Shown: in pieces, positions 26,749 through 36,431 of the stretch | How positions within the stretch are numbered: the first letter of the stretch is position 1 | Layout: each line of letters opens with the position of its first letter | From: Sodalis glossinidius str. 'morsitans' | GTDB taxonomy: Bacteria; Pseudomonadota; Gammaproteobacteria; Enterobacterales; Enterobacteriaceae | NCBI RefSeq assembly: GCF_000010085.1 | Contig: NC_007712.1 | Coordinates: 1,240,001-1,304,000 of the forward strand | Direction of reading: 5' to 3' | Length of the DNA stretch: 64,000 nt | Made by a program: the position numbers and the translations under genes | Notes under the pieces: generated by a model | The model's input: only the letters and a program-made list of their open reading frames with translations | Database searches by the model: none | Told to the model about the DNA's origin: nothing

Positions 26749-27312
26749 GCAGGCCGTCAGTCTCGAGCGCTTTACCGACACCTTTTTAACGGCGTTATGG
26801 GATATCGAGACGGCACAAACCTATGGTCTGGATATCTGGGGAAAAATTGTCGACGTGTCGCGTTATCTGACGGTGGAAGATACCCCGGATTATCTGGGCT
26901 TTGACGAAGTTGAAATCACCGCCATTGACGGCTACCCGCAGCCGTTCGATGTGTCACCGTTTTATGCCGGGCTGCAACCCTCATCGGTGGTCAGATTAAC
27001 CGATGATGCCTACCGCAAGCTGATACGGGCAAAAGCCTTTAGCAATATTACCGATGCCACTATCCCGTCGGTTAACCGCTTTTTGCGCATTCTGTTTACT
27101 GACCGGGGCAAGGTGTACTGCACTGACGGGTGGGATATGGCCATGAACATTGTGTTCGAGTTTCCGCCGACGCCGTCTGACCTGGCGATACTGAAAACGC
27201 TGGCATTGTGCCGGTACCGAGCGGGGTAGAGGTGCGATTTATCATTGCGCCGACGCTCAATCTGGGCTTTGCGGCAGACACCTATACGATGGATGAGGGC
27301 ACCTTTTACTGA
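26675..27312 (+). pseudogene. Baseplate/tail protein gpI-like (DUF2612), disrupted
   Basis: Main frame: FEQAVSLERFTDTFLTALWD, ETAQTYGLDIWGKIVDVSRY, and DDAYRKLIRAKAFSNITDAT, the DUF2612 pattern (second wedge protein after gpJ). Upstream codons in the same frame read NYLKTIQA, then TAG (26702-26704, probably once CAG), then YAASLALNAVIATF. The start codon position holds CTG (26675). At about 27212 a base is lost; the C-terminus VPSGVEVRFIIAPTLNLGFA, ending DEGTFY, is in another frame and stops at 27312. Confidence 0.75.
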
Positions 27313-27349
27313 ATGACCTGCGACATACAGGTTTTTTATGGGAGTTTAC

Positions 27350-28703
27350 ATGAAATCCAGCCATACCCCCACCAAACACGCGATACCGTTCGGGCAGAAC
27401 GGCAACAAGCGTGATATCCCGCTGGAAAGCAAAACCGGCAGCGGCGAGGCCTCGCTGAGTCTGGGCTTTCCGCCGGAAACGATGGTGCCCAAAGTCTCGG
27501 GCGGCATTCCGCCCAGCGGCAAGGACTTTAACGGTATCCTCAATGAACTCTCGGCGATGGGTCGCTGGGCCAATGCCGGGGCGGGTTACCCGTTTGATGC
27601 GGCGTTTGCCAACGCCGTCGGCGGTTATCCTGCCGGTGCGAAAATCCCGAACGTGGAGAACAGCGGTTTCTGGCTGAACACCGTCGATAACAATAACAAT
27701 CTGGATAATCCCGAGGTGGCAGACGACCGGCTGACGGGCAGGGTACCGGCAGAAAACTACGGTATTGCCACGCTATCCGGGCTGGTAAAGGCGGATGTGA
27801 CGCTGACCACGTTACAGTCGGCCAAGGTGCGTATCGTGCTTACAGGTGAGCTGAAGGCCAATATGGCGGTCATTTTCCCCGCGTGGCAGACGAGCTGGAC
27901 GGTGGTGAATCAATGCACGGGCAGTGGCTCGCTGATTTGTCGCACGAAAGCGGGAGCGGGTGTTGTGGTGCCCAAGGGTGAGTCGAGGGAGATTATTGGC
28001 GACGGCAGTGGCCTTGTGCCGCGTATCGTGAATGCCAGCACAACAGTTGCGGGCATCACCCAGCTTAGCAGCGCCATAGACAGCGACAGCGAGACGCTGG
28101 CTGCGACGCCAAAGGCGGTGAAGGCGCTCGCTGATACTCTCAGTAGTGGCCGCCTGCTGAATATCCAGTCCTTCACCAAAAGCGGCATCTATACGCCGAC
28201 GCTGGGGACACGGAAAATCCGCGTGAAATGCTGAAGCGCTACTTGATGTCACGCCCCTTTCGTCCGTAAGCGTTGAGGTGGACACGGGTGGTGCGGGGGG
28301 GACAAGAATTGCTTTCATTGATGAACCCATCGATGGTACTTACGTGACAATCGGCGCTGGAGGAGAGGCGGTTACAAATGTTGGCGCAGTGGGTAACCCG
28401 GGTGGGGATTCAATCTTTGGTAATTTAATGAAGGCCAATGGCGGTACAACGGATTTCGGATTAGGGGGAAGCAGCTCTGGCAGTGGTTTTGGGATTGATG
28501 GTGGTAACGGTACAAGCGGAGGATCTCAAGGAAATAGTACTGTTGGAGGCGTTTCTTACTGGGGAGGCGGTGGAACTGGCGTGAATGCTAGTGAATCTTT
28601 ATCTGCTAGAGCGCATGGTTCTGGGGGGGCAGGTTTTGGTTCAAGCAGTACATCGTCTGGTAGTGGTGCAAATGGCATTTGTATTATAGAGGAATATTCT
28701 TGA
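27350..28703 (+). pseudogene. Tail fibre protein, frameshifted
   Basis: N-terminal part (FPPETMVPKVSGGIPPSGKD, FNGILNELSAMGRWANAG, then PNVENSGFWLNTVDNN) is the usual receptor-fibre base of enterobacterial prophages; TAGITQLSSAIDSDSETLAA is the common repeat before the tip. The frame breaks at about 28229 after RKIRVKC. A glycine-rich tip (VTIGAGGEAVTNVGAVGNPG and following) continues in another frame to 28703. The 3' part is AT-richer than the rest, so the tip was probably exchanged. ATG 27350 with GGGAG before it is the likely start. Confidence 0.8.
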
Positions 28704-29077
28704 TGAAAAACTATGCTGTCATAGAAGATGCCGTAGTGACCAATTTTGTTGTATGGGATGGTAAGTCTGAATGGCGTCCAGAAAAAGGAAAAGCAGTACT
28801 TGCCTCTGAAGGCGTAGGCATTGGATGGAAATATGTTAATGGAGGCTTTAAACGGCCAGATACACCTTCATTACCGCATAAAGAATATGTAGCACTGGCT
28901 GAACAAGAAAAGGTATCACTGCTAAATAACGCAAGACAGAAAATTCTTGTATGGCAGGTTAAGCTGGCTATTGGAAAAAAGCTCACGGATATTGAGATTT
29001 CTCAATTGAACTTATGGCTTGATTATATTGATTTACTTATTTCCGTTGACACGTCTACGGCACCTAATTTTAATTAG
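28703..29077 (+). CDS. tfa: Tail fibre assembly chaperone (Tfa family)
   Basis: 124 aa starting MKNYAVIEDAVVTNFVVWDG, with GVGIGWKYVNGGFKRP and a C-terminal helical region (LADIEISQLNLWLDYIDLL-type), all typical of Tfa proteins that fold the fibre tip. The ATG overlaps the fibre stop (TGATG). AT-rich like the fibre tip. Intact. Confidence 0.8.
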   Translation: MKNYAVIEDAVVTNFVVWDGKSEWRPEKGKAVLASEGVGIGWKYVNGGFKRPDTPSLPHKEYVALAEQEKVSLLNNARQKILVWQVKLAIGKKLTDIEISQLNLWLDYIDLLISVDTSTAPNFN

Positions 29078-29117
29078 CCGCCTATCCCATGATTGGCATT
29101 AATCATTGGAAATAAAA

Positions 29118-30213
29118 TCAAATTTTGCGAGCTATTTTTTTTGTGAATCGTGAATCAATGATTTTATTGATAAAATGCGAAAGGATAATAATAACTAAAA
29201 ATGTGATAACTAAGCTAGAGCTGTATCGGACACCTTCTTTTTCAAGTATGCGTAGAGTTATATATCCTATAACTGAATGTAGAGCGTAGAATGGAAAGCT
29301 GATTTTTGCAAGGTAAGAAATAATTTTTATATCTTTAAAATGATCTAGATTTATATAAGCAATAAAAAACAGAATTATTGCATACGTGTAATTAAAGCTT
29401 ATTAGCTTGTGAAGAGGGGGGCTGTATATCATGTGGTGCGAAACAATAAAGCTGGCCATGGAAAAGACTCCAAGAAAAATAGTTTCAGTAGTGCCTTTTA
29501 TATTGGAGTATGCAAGGTAGAAGCACAGTCCTATGTTTATGTAGTTTATGAAAATCACATCAGAAATAAAAGCAGTTATCGCTGAATGATTTTCATTAGC
29601 TGATACTAAGTAAGAAAAACAAATAGAGCACAATCCAAATCCCAAGATGAACGGGCTGGCATTTTTTATGATTATACTTCTGAATGTAGTATATAAAAGA
29701 TAAAGCTTTATCTCTATTGCTAATGTCCAGTTAACAGCATCAATAGACTTGATGCCAACTAGGTTATTAATTAAAGCAACATTAGATATAATATCACTAA
29801 TTGTTAGGCTTGGCTTGTTTGACCAGAAAAAAATTGATGTTGAATAAAGAACTATTATCATAATAAACATTGATGCGATATACGTTGGGTAAATCCTAAT
29901 CAGCCTTGCCTTAATGAAAGGTATTCTTTCTTTAGATTTTAATGAAAAAGATACAACAAAACCGCTGATGATGAAGAAAATCGCAACGCCAAAAGGTCCA
30001 TAATTGAATTCGGGTATGCCAGGAGTGATAATTCTATATATATTCAATATCAATTTCTGATGGCGGTGAAAATGTCAAATCAGAAACAACATCTTTATGA
30101 ATGGCATAAACACCTATCCAATGTACAATAACCACGCATAAGAAGGCTAACACCCTTAATTGATCTGCAAAAACCACTTTGTCATATTTATTATTCATCG
30201 AATCAACTTTCAT
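29118..30213 (-). pseudogene. O-antigen-type acyltransferase (acyltransferase-3 family), frameshifted
   Basis: An integral membrane acyltransferase like OafA, which adds acetyl groups to surface sugars. The start (MKVDSMNNKYDKVVFADQ) leads to LRVLAFLCVVIVHWIGVY, which contains the expected catalytic His; FGVAIFFIISGFVVSFSL, RLIRIYPTYIASMF and NWTLAIEIKLYLLY follow. At about 30054 one extra A shifts the frame, leaving a 311-codon remnant and a short N-terminal piece. About 9-10 TM segments. Strongly AT-rich and opposite to the phage genes; a typical serotype-conversion cargo gene. Confidence 0.8.
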
Positions 30214-30291
30214 TTATTATTGGGTATCCTTGAAAAGTATATATGTTGCAATTTCACTTCTTCTAATCATCTATACCAATAAAAAAATAGG

Positions 30292-31161
30292 CTAAATTAA
30301 TTTAATATCAAAATCTGAGATTAAGGATAATATTATCATTTCATCTGTCATAGATGGGTAATGATCTCTAAATTCTTCTACTGATGTTGAAGAGAAGCTG
30401 TAGAGAGCTGAATTTACAGTGTTTTTCTTCTCATCCAAGAAAAGGGGGAAACTTTCCGTTCTTGAATGTAATAATTGAACACCAACTAAGAAAAAATTAT
30501 TGGTTTTTTGTTCTAATGCTTTCGTCAAGGCATCAAAATTGTTTATAAGATCACGATTCCCACGACTTATTATAATAAATAATTTTCCTTCATCAGATTT
30601 CAACAATTCCTTAAATCTAGAGACTGCTCGTGAATAGTAATTATAGTTCTCCTCGATTGTGGTGTCTCTATGCGTAAAAAACTCTTTAGTTCCATAATGC
30701 TCCTGAAAATAAATATGTGTAGCACCTGGTTCACTGCTACCATTTACCCTATTGCCCGTAACAAACTTATGTTGACGTTTATCAAGAAATAACTCAAATT
30801 CATCATTTAGACAATCAATAACCACTTCGGGACTAGAAAAAATCCAGTCAAAAGGAAATGATGCCTTTTTCAAACCATACTTTTTTAATATACTAGCTGT
30901 CAAGCAATGGCTACCTAACGAGACAACATGAGAAATAGGCAGTCCATTTATTTTTTTACTTCCAAAATTAATATGCAACTGGTTATTTTGTAGCTGTGTC
31001 TTTTCATCTTTAAGTTCTGATGAATCACATGTAGGACTATTGCAAATCTTAGGCAGTTGTTCAGAACTGCGTGATAGGCTTTCTGAGGCAGTATTATCAG
31101 CATTGAATTTCAAAAGGTTTTTTACATAACCCATGACTCTGTGTTTATCAAGTATATTCAT
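30292..31161 (-). CDS. DUF1796-like (putative papain-like cysteine peptidase) protein
   Basis: 289 aa. Residues about 80-120 read HVVSLGSHCLTASILKKYGL then ASFPFDWIFSSPEVVIDCL. This Gly-x-x-Cys start followed by the P-F-D-W motif is the signature I associate with DUF1796 / putative cysteine peptidases near polysaccharide genes. A His-containing HRDTTIEENYNYYSRAVSRF block and LFIIISRGNRDLINNFDALT follow. The N-terminal 75 residues are polar and low in similarity. Very AT-rich, on the cargo strand, intact. Substrate and role unknown. Confidence 0.6.
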   Translation of the reverse strand: MNILDKHRVMGYVKNLLKFNADNTASESLSRSSEQLPKICNSPTCDSSELKDEKTQLQNNQLHINFGSKKINGLPISHVVSLGSHCLTASILKKYGLKKASFPFDWIFSSPEVVIDCLNDEFELFLDKRQHKFVTGNRVNGSSEPGATHIYFQEHYGTKEFFTHRDTTIEENYNYYSRAVSRFKELLKSDEGKLFIIISRGNRDLINNFDALTKALEQKTNNFFLVGVQLLHSRTESFPLFLDEKKNTVNSALYSFSSTSVEEFRDHYPSMTDEMIILSLISDFDIKLI

Positions 31162-31275
31162 ATTTTGTGAAAGTGTTGTTGGCTGATGAGATATTGCAGG
31201 TTTTAGGTTAAAAAAATAACCCAGCCTTAAACCTAGCTACGCTGCTGGGAAAAATCAAGAAAAGCAGAGAAACTA

Positions 31276-32226
31276 CTAGCGCGTCAAATCATCCAGCTCA
31301 TGGTCAGATAGGCCAGTGCATACTTTGACTACATCGCGATCCATGCCACGGGCAAGCATCTGGCGAGCGATACTGCGGGCTGATTCCTGCCGACCTTTCT
31401 GCTCGCCAAGCTGGATGCCTTCTTGACGTCCTTCTTGCCGCCCGAGTTGGATGCCCTTCTGGATGCCCTTAGCTTCAAGCTGCTCTGCAATGGTCATGAT
31501 GTCCTCCCGGTAGTCTGTTGCTTTGGTGGCGATATGCTGTAGGAATTGCGACTCATCCGAAGTATTTCCCCGCTCCGCGATATAGTACATCAGGCTACGG
31601 AACTGCTCTTTCGGTATCGCCCATAGATTGAGCAGACGAGCGATATCAGCAGACAGTTCTAGCATGTCCCGCGTTCGGATGTACTTCTGCACCAATTCTA
31701 GCAGCGCTACCCGCCGATGAGACAGTATTTCATCATCCGGCATAGCGGTGATATCAACCAGCGGGAACGCTTGCCTGTAGACTGATTCTGCCAGTTCAGG
31801 GTCAGCAAAGCAATCCAGCCATTGGGTGCTGTATGGATACGGCGACGTGGTGCCATGATAGAACAGGAGCGGAATGATCACCGGCAACTGGTCGTTGCCC
31901 TGCTCCAGATGCCGCTGCATGGCCGCTACCGCATACCGTAGCAACCGAAACGCCATCAGCTTCTCAGGGCGGCTCTGGTGTTCGATGAGGCAGTAGACGT
32001 AGCCGTCATGGCCCGCAGTGGTCTTCATCGAGTACAGCATATCCGAGCATTGGCTCTTGAGGTCATCTTCGATAAACGAGCCGGACTCCATCGCCAGTGT
32101 GCCGAAGTCGCAGCGCTCCCGCAGATGCGGCGGCAGATGGATTTCCAGAAAGTCCCTGGCGACCGCGATATCGCCGAGGAACTTTTTGAACAGGGAATCA
32201 TGTTGAGATAGTGAGGACTTGGACAT
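31276..32226 (-). CDS. Rpn-family recombination-promoting nuclease / YhgA-like
   Basis: 316 aa. N-terminal HDSLFKKFLGDIAVARDFLE and the Asp/Glu-rich block LKSQCSDMLYSMKTT...VYCLIEHQSRPEKLMAFRLL carry the PD-(D/E)xK nuclease motif of the Rpn (transposase_31) family; IIPLLFYHGTTSPYPYS is also diagnostic. The C-terminus has short GIQxGxQEG repeats and a terminal helix. Family members are DNA endonucleases that raise recombination; some act in phage defence. Intact, GC content like the chromosome, not like the AT-rich cargo beside it. Confidence 0.9.
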   Translation of the reverse strand: MSKSSLSQHDSLFKKFLGDIAVARDFLEIHLPPHLRERCDFGTLAMESGSFIEDDLKSQCSDMLYSMKTTAGHDGYVYCLIEHQSRPEKLMAFRLLRYAVAAMQRHLEQGNDQLPVIIPLLFYHGTTSPYPYSTQWLDCFADPELAESVYRQAFPLVDITAMPDDEILSHRRVALLELVQKYIRTRDMLELSADIARLLNLWAIPKEQFRSLMYYIAERGNTSDESQFLQHIATKATDYREDIMTIAEQLEAKGIQKGIQLGRQEGRQEGIQLGEQKGRQESARSIARQMLARGMDRDVVKVCTGLSDHELDDLTR

Positions 32227-32475
32227 CGATGCAGTATACCGTGATCATGAAAATCTAACCATTGAAATAATTTATATAATTATCAAGTGAATTTACGATA
32301 AATAATCATAATTTCATAAATTATTGCAGTAGCACCTTGTATTTTTGCTGACTTCTCATAGTGCCAGATTAGTGACGTCACTAGAGTGCCATAATAGTGT
32401 CATTAGAGTGTCACAATTTGCCACTTTCCCATTTGTGAATGCAGATTAGGCCAGTATTTACAATGACTTAAAAAT
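32227..32475. other. Intergenic region with short direct repeats
   Basis: No gene. Imperfect repeats of CACTAGAGTGCCA and CATTAGAGTGTCA occur around 32378-32413, in AT-rich sequence between the Rpn gene and the tRNA-like remnant. Confidence 0.4.
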
Positions 32476-32531
32476 ATACCTACTATCTTCTAAGCCGTAG
32501 GTCACAGGTTTGAATCCTGTAGGGTATACCA
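32476..32531 (+). pseudogene. tRNA-Arg(UCU)-like remnant, possible prophage end
   Basis: Anticodon loop CTTCTAA (anticodon TCT), a perfect T stem ACAGG/CCTGT around TTTGAAT, acceptor strand AGGGTAT, discriminator A and encoded CCA (32487-32531). Upstream, ATACCT (32476-32481) could pair with that acceptor, but the D arm and the 5' anticodon stem are missing. So it is either a phage-borne tRNA-Arg that lost about 20 nt, or the 3' half left by integration into a tRNA-Arg gene. The acceptor differs from that of E. coli argU as I recall it, which favours the first. The T loop has TTTG instead of TTCG. Confidence 0.6.
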
Positions 32532-32909
32532 TTTAACATCAGAGCATCCCTATGAACGTTAAATAGACACTCTGCTATGCTGGAGCAAATGTGAGCCACT
32601 GCAGGTTAAAACAAGCCATCTCTTTGTATTACATGCTGAATCAAACGTTAAAGCGCATCGCGCTAAACCCGCTAGATACTTACCCAGCCTCTTAACGTCA
32701 GTAATGCTAAGTGGAACGTTTCTTATACTTTTTTCTATCCCTGAGTAGAGATCACGCCATCGGCTTGGATATCAAGCAAGAAAACTGTAGAATTAAGATG
32801 GTAGAAGATGTATTAATGGAAAAATATGAATCTGCAAATTAATTGGTCTGTTATTTTCGAGTCCGCTTCTAAAGGGCGGATTCGCGGTGCATTTAACCTG
32901 GTCATTTTT
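32532..32909. other. AT-rich stretch without gene
   Basis: About 380 bases right of the tRNA-like remnant. I see no frame with a start signal, no terminator and no repeat worth calling. It may be the junction between prophage and older chromosomal debris. Confidence 0.4.
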
Positions 32910-33700
32910 TTACCAACAGAAGTTAACCCCTTCTCTTAGAAGTTTCTTGGGGGCATAATTGCTTAATCCCACAATTTGGCAATATTCCTTCAGCCCTCTG
33001 ATCGAATTAACGCCCATTTTTTCGTAAATTCTGATTAACCTATTCTCAACGGTTCTGAATGAGATCGCTAATCTTTTGGCAATATCTTTCGCTGACAATT
33101 TCTGTATCGCCTAAATAATGATGTCTCATTATCTTTCGTGAAAATATCAACAGGTGCGGTCAATGATATTATTGAGGGTAGATGTTATCCAATAAATCGT
33201 GAATGAGTACATAATTAAATTTTTTGGCATAATATATTGTTCTTAATGAATCATCATCCTTATTTTTTTACAGAAACTGTGGTGAATAGTAAGGTTCAAA
33301 TCTTTTATCTCGCCAGCTAGTAGTATGAGGTGGATATAATCTCAGCGCCATCGATGCACTGCTCTGCTATCCAGCGCGAGATATTCGGCTTCCATTGTTG
33401 CCCATTCACACGGGAACTCAGCATCTTTTTTTCCTTCGTAATCAGATCCCTTCCCTTGGGGGAATTCAAAAAATCTAAGCAGGATTTATTCATATAGACA
33501 TCTCTAGATTCAGTGTCCTTTATCCCCCAAGATATAGGTGCATTTTCTAACATTGTTCTTGTTGAAAGGGTATTAAGAGATTGCAGAGTTAATATTTTAT
33601 CGTCAATTAATGCATTATAAGCATCCATGATGTAGTCTCCCGTGTTTACTTCGTATGCACTCCTCAGCAAATTTTCAAAATTACACATGTATTCACCCAA
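32910..33700 (-). pseudogene. LuxR-type regulator with PAS-like N-terminus, decayed
   Basis: The N-terminal piece (33700 to 33317) contains ISWGIKDTESRDVYMNKSCL, a PAS-like sensor motif. The C-terminal piece (33098 to 32910) is a LuxR helix-turn-helix: LSAKDIAKRLAISFRTVENR then MGVNSIRGLKEYCQI. Between them several frameshifts and stops remain, with readable fragments such as PVDIFTKDNETSLF and YVLIHDLLDNIYP. Together they give about 260 codons, the usual size for such regulators. Transcribed toward the prophage end. AT-rich. Confidence 0.7.
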
Positions 33701-34387
33701 GTAAAGAGTACATTCCCCCAGTTAGACAGGGAGTCGATATAATCTCGTTGAGATAGAAAAATAAAAGTTGTGGCATTTCATCATGGCGGTAAAGAGTCAT
33801 TGATGGCGTTCATCAGGAGCGTGTTCCGGGCTAAGGACGATAGGTGTGTTGATAAGTGGACATCCTGGTGTAACCCGTTTCTGTTTACTTATCCCACAAC
33901 CTTTTCCTGACATGTTGCTCGTTCATGTGACTGATAACGATAGCGAGACCGCTATGACATGGCGGCCGGTAAGTGTATTTCCCTTGATAATAGTACCAAC
34001 AAAATGTACGCCTTGAGCAGTCTCTGGAAACATACTGTTGCAGTATGTCAACAGACCGTATCTGTAGTTGAAAGGCGCTGATGTGACCAAAAAGGGCCGT
34101 AAGCCGGGGTAATAAACAACGTGATAACTGCGTTATGCTCAGGCACTGAGGATGCTAGACGCGTCAGTTGAAGAATGAAGGATGGCGCAGCCTTGATGGA
34201 GAAAACCGTCACGCAAGCATCGTCCTGAATCAGGTGCGCTTGTTGTTGGATTTTTCAGGGTGTCAGGGGAAGGGGTGCACTTTCCCTAAAAAGCAATAGT
34301 ACAGCCGTTTTCCGGTTTGCGCTGCCCGCTTCTTTGTCTTGTTCGGTTTTGCATATCACATTGGGCTCTGGGCTAAGGCGAGAGCCA
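33701..34387. other. Non-coding debris
   Basis: About 690 bases without a credible gene. Short frames have no start signals. No IS end, terminator or repeat found by eye. Confidence 0.4.
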
Positions 34388-34836
34388 CTATTCTTCAGGG
34401 TAATAACGGCTTTGTTGAATAAACCGATTTTATGCTGCCCCTCCAGTGCAACTGCTGATCCTGGCAACGTAAAATCATGCAATTAGGCCGCGTAAGAAAA
34501 CGGCACACCTAGAGTGACAAGCATTTTCCGCCAAAACGAGTATGGCAAAACAGCATGATTCCCTATTATTCAACAAAGCCGGTAATAACATTCCATTGCC
34601 TGCAAGTTGTCCTCCGGGTCCCGATAGGCAATAGAACGATACTCGGTAACATCGTGGCGGTCGAACCATCGCTGAAAGTGAGCTGCGTTTGGCGCATCGC
34701 CATCAACGTACTGGCGATAGCCTTGGTCGTCAACGCGCCGTTTGCGTTGATCTCCTGTACGGCTAAATTTAGCAGCTGTGTTTGTAGCGATATCCCAAGG
34801 CATATATCCGTTCCCCCATTCCAAATATGAATCCAC
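34388..34836 (-). pseudogene. Small unknown gene interrupted by an IS903-derived MITE
   Basis: About 90-aa frame on the minus strand: VDSYLEWGNGYMPWDIATN, QGYRQYVDGDAPNAAHFQRW, then EYRSIAYRDPEDNLQAMECYY. With the 173-bp element at 34408-34580 and one 9-bp duplication removed, the frame ends naturally as CYYPEE and TAG (34388-34390). Only the last few residues are changed by the insertion. The start (GTG 34836) is uncertain, with no strong ribosome site. Its ending resembles that of the 83-aa protein at 35059-35310. Family unknown. Confidence 0.5.
34408..34580. mobile_element. 173-bp MITE with IS903-type ends
   Basis: Begins GGCTTTGTTGAATAA and ends with its reverse complement (TTATTCAACAAAGCC), the same terminal repeats as the IS903-group elements elsewhere in this window (40021, 53701). 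It is flanked by a perfect 9-bp direct repeat GGTAATAAC (34399-34407 and 34581-34589), the duplication length known for IS903. It contains no transposase and no long internal match to the full elements that I can see, so it is non-autonomous and mobilised in trans. Confidence 0.88.
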
Positions 34837-35058
34837 TGAAGTGCAGCATCGTCGTTATATCCGGCATTTGCCTAGCAGACTCAGGTGCCAGGGGCAGATT
34901 TCGCGGATGGCGAAAAGTCATAAGCTTATTTTCCACTCACGAACAGGCGTAACTTTTCGGGATTATCCACACTGTATTACGGCGACAAATAATGTGCTGC
35001 GGGCCGGCTGGTTGCCATATTATTAAAACCACGCGGTGTGCCGGGGCTGTCATTATTT

Positions 35059-35310
35059 TTAGCCATTGCAATCGTAGAACTCCGTTGTTAAAATGTTTCC
35101 TTTAGGATCCTGGTAAACAATAAAATGCTCATGGAAATTGATTTTTGCCGATGAGCCGTCGTTAAACCTGATTTGTGTTTGCCGTGTTGCTCTTAGAATC
35201 TGAGCCAGGGCAGTTGTAGTGACATAGCCATAATGTTCAATCTCTCGCACCGCAAGCTCCAAATGGATTTGACAAAAATTTATTGCTATAACATCTCCGC
35301 AATTAAACAT
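35059..35310 (-). CDS. Unknown small protein (83 aa)
   Basis: Starts MFNCGDVIAINFCQIHLELA with an excellent Shine-Dalgarno (GGAGGAG). Middle YGYVTTTALAQILRATRQT; end INFHEHFIVYQDPKGNILTT then EFYDCNG. The YxDPxxNxxxxExY ending recurs in the broken gene at 34388-34836, so the two are probably distant paralogues. No TM segment or signal peptide. Intact, function unknown. Confidence 0.6.
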   Translation of the reverse strand: MFNCGDVIAINFCQIHLELAVREIEHYGYVTTTALAQILRATRQTQIRFNDGSSAKINFHEHFIVYQDPKGNILTTEFYDCNG

Positions 35311-35903
35311 TTTTTTCTCCTCCCGTTAACTTATGATGATAAATCATTTCAGCTTAATAAAAAAATTAAAATTAGCTTATTTTATCGGCAACATTATTCT
35401 TTTCCACGGACCGCAATGTGCTATACGCAACGGAGAGGGCGGCAACGCCACCCGCGGCTGGTTAGATGAATTAACAAGTCCGCGTTGATTATGCTTGGGA
35501 GACGACGCATTAGCGGTGTGATATCCATTGCGTCACCGCAATTTATTGCGTGCCTAATGAGATAAGCGGCTCGTTACATAATGCCTGTGACTGGTCCCGT
35601 GCGGTCTAGGTTTAAAAAAACGGATCCATAATGGCTGAAGAGCCATATTACCGTGTGCGAAACATATTGATTATTAATTCTGAATTTCATAACAGCATCG
35701 CTATTAAACCAAAGCTCGTTTGTTGACTCTGTCATTGAGTAAGGTCGTTGCGATGCGTGTGTTTTTGCTTGCTCACGACGAGCACAACAGATTGCTGTAA
35801 AGGATTAAACGATTGATGGGGTAAAAAATGAATCTGCTAAGTTGCCTGAAATACGGTGAGCAAACCTTATTAATCGTGGAATCAATCAAGCAGGAGAACG
35901 AAC
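35311..35903. other. Intergenic region, nothing assigned
   Basis: About 590 bases. Open frames here are short or lack start signals. CAGGAGAACG at its right end is the ribosome site of the following lysozyme pseudogene. Confidence 0.4.
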
Positions 35904-36370
35904 GTGAGCCAGATAATCCCATTGCTGAATTATGAAGAGGGATACCGGGAGACGCCTTATTACGATAGCCTCGGATTTCCAATGGTGGGAACAGGCATTC
36001 TGTTGGGACCAGAGGGCACGCCACTTTCCTATTATACCTTTACCCTTCTAAGGAAGTTTCAGACGTTTGGTTGCAGAATATCGTGAACACGGAAATTGAT
36101 CAGATGTGCGCTACCCCTAAGATCTGGGCGGCCATGAAGGTATGTAATGGACCCCGCCAGGACATTCTCATTAGTATGGCTTATCAGATGGGGGTGAAAG
36201 GACTGGCCAAATTTGCCAATACGTTGGCGTTCATCACAGCGGGTAATTATACCGGGGCGGCGGCCGGGATGTTAACGAGTACCTGGGCGCAGCAAACCCC
36301 AGCGCGTGCCAAACGGCACGCCGAGGTAATGCGCACGGGATCATTTGTAGCTTATCAGAGCGTGTTTTAA
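35904..36370 (+). pseudogene. GH24 lysozyme (T4-like), frameshifted
   Basis: GTG start after CAGGAG. N-terminal part IIPLLNYEEGYRETPYYDSL, with catalytic Glu in EEG and Asp in YYDSLG, then GTGILLGPEGTPLS. A missing C near 36048 moves the frame; the rest follows as VSDVWLQNIVNTEIDQMCA, PRQDILISMAYQMGVKGLAK, and TSTWAQQTPARAKRHAEVM. About 155 codons in all, the T4-lysozyme size. It is isolated from other phage genes; probably the relic of another prophage or an acquired lysozyme. Confidence 0.82.
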
Positions 36371-36431
36371 GAATAACAGGCGCCCGCGTCGGGCCGAGAG
36401 TTATTATCAAATCTGGTGTATGGCGATCAGG

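Noticed and set aside
32378..32413. Short direct repeats that could suggest a CRISPR or iteron array
   Set aside because: Only two imperfect units without regular spacers. Neither a CRISPR array nor convincing iterons.
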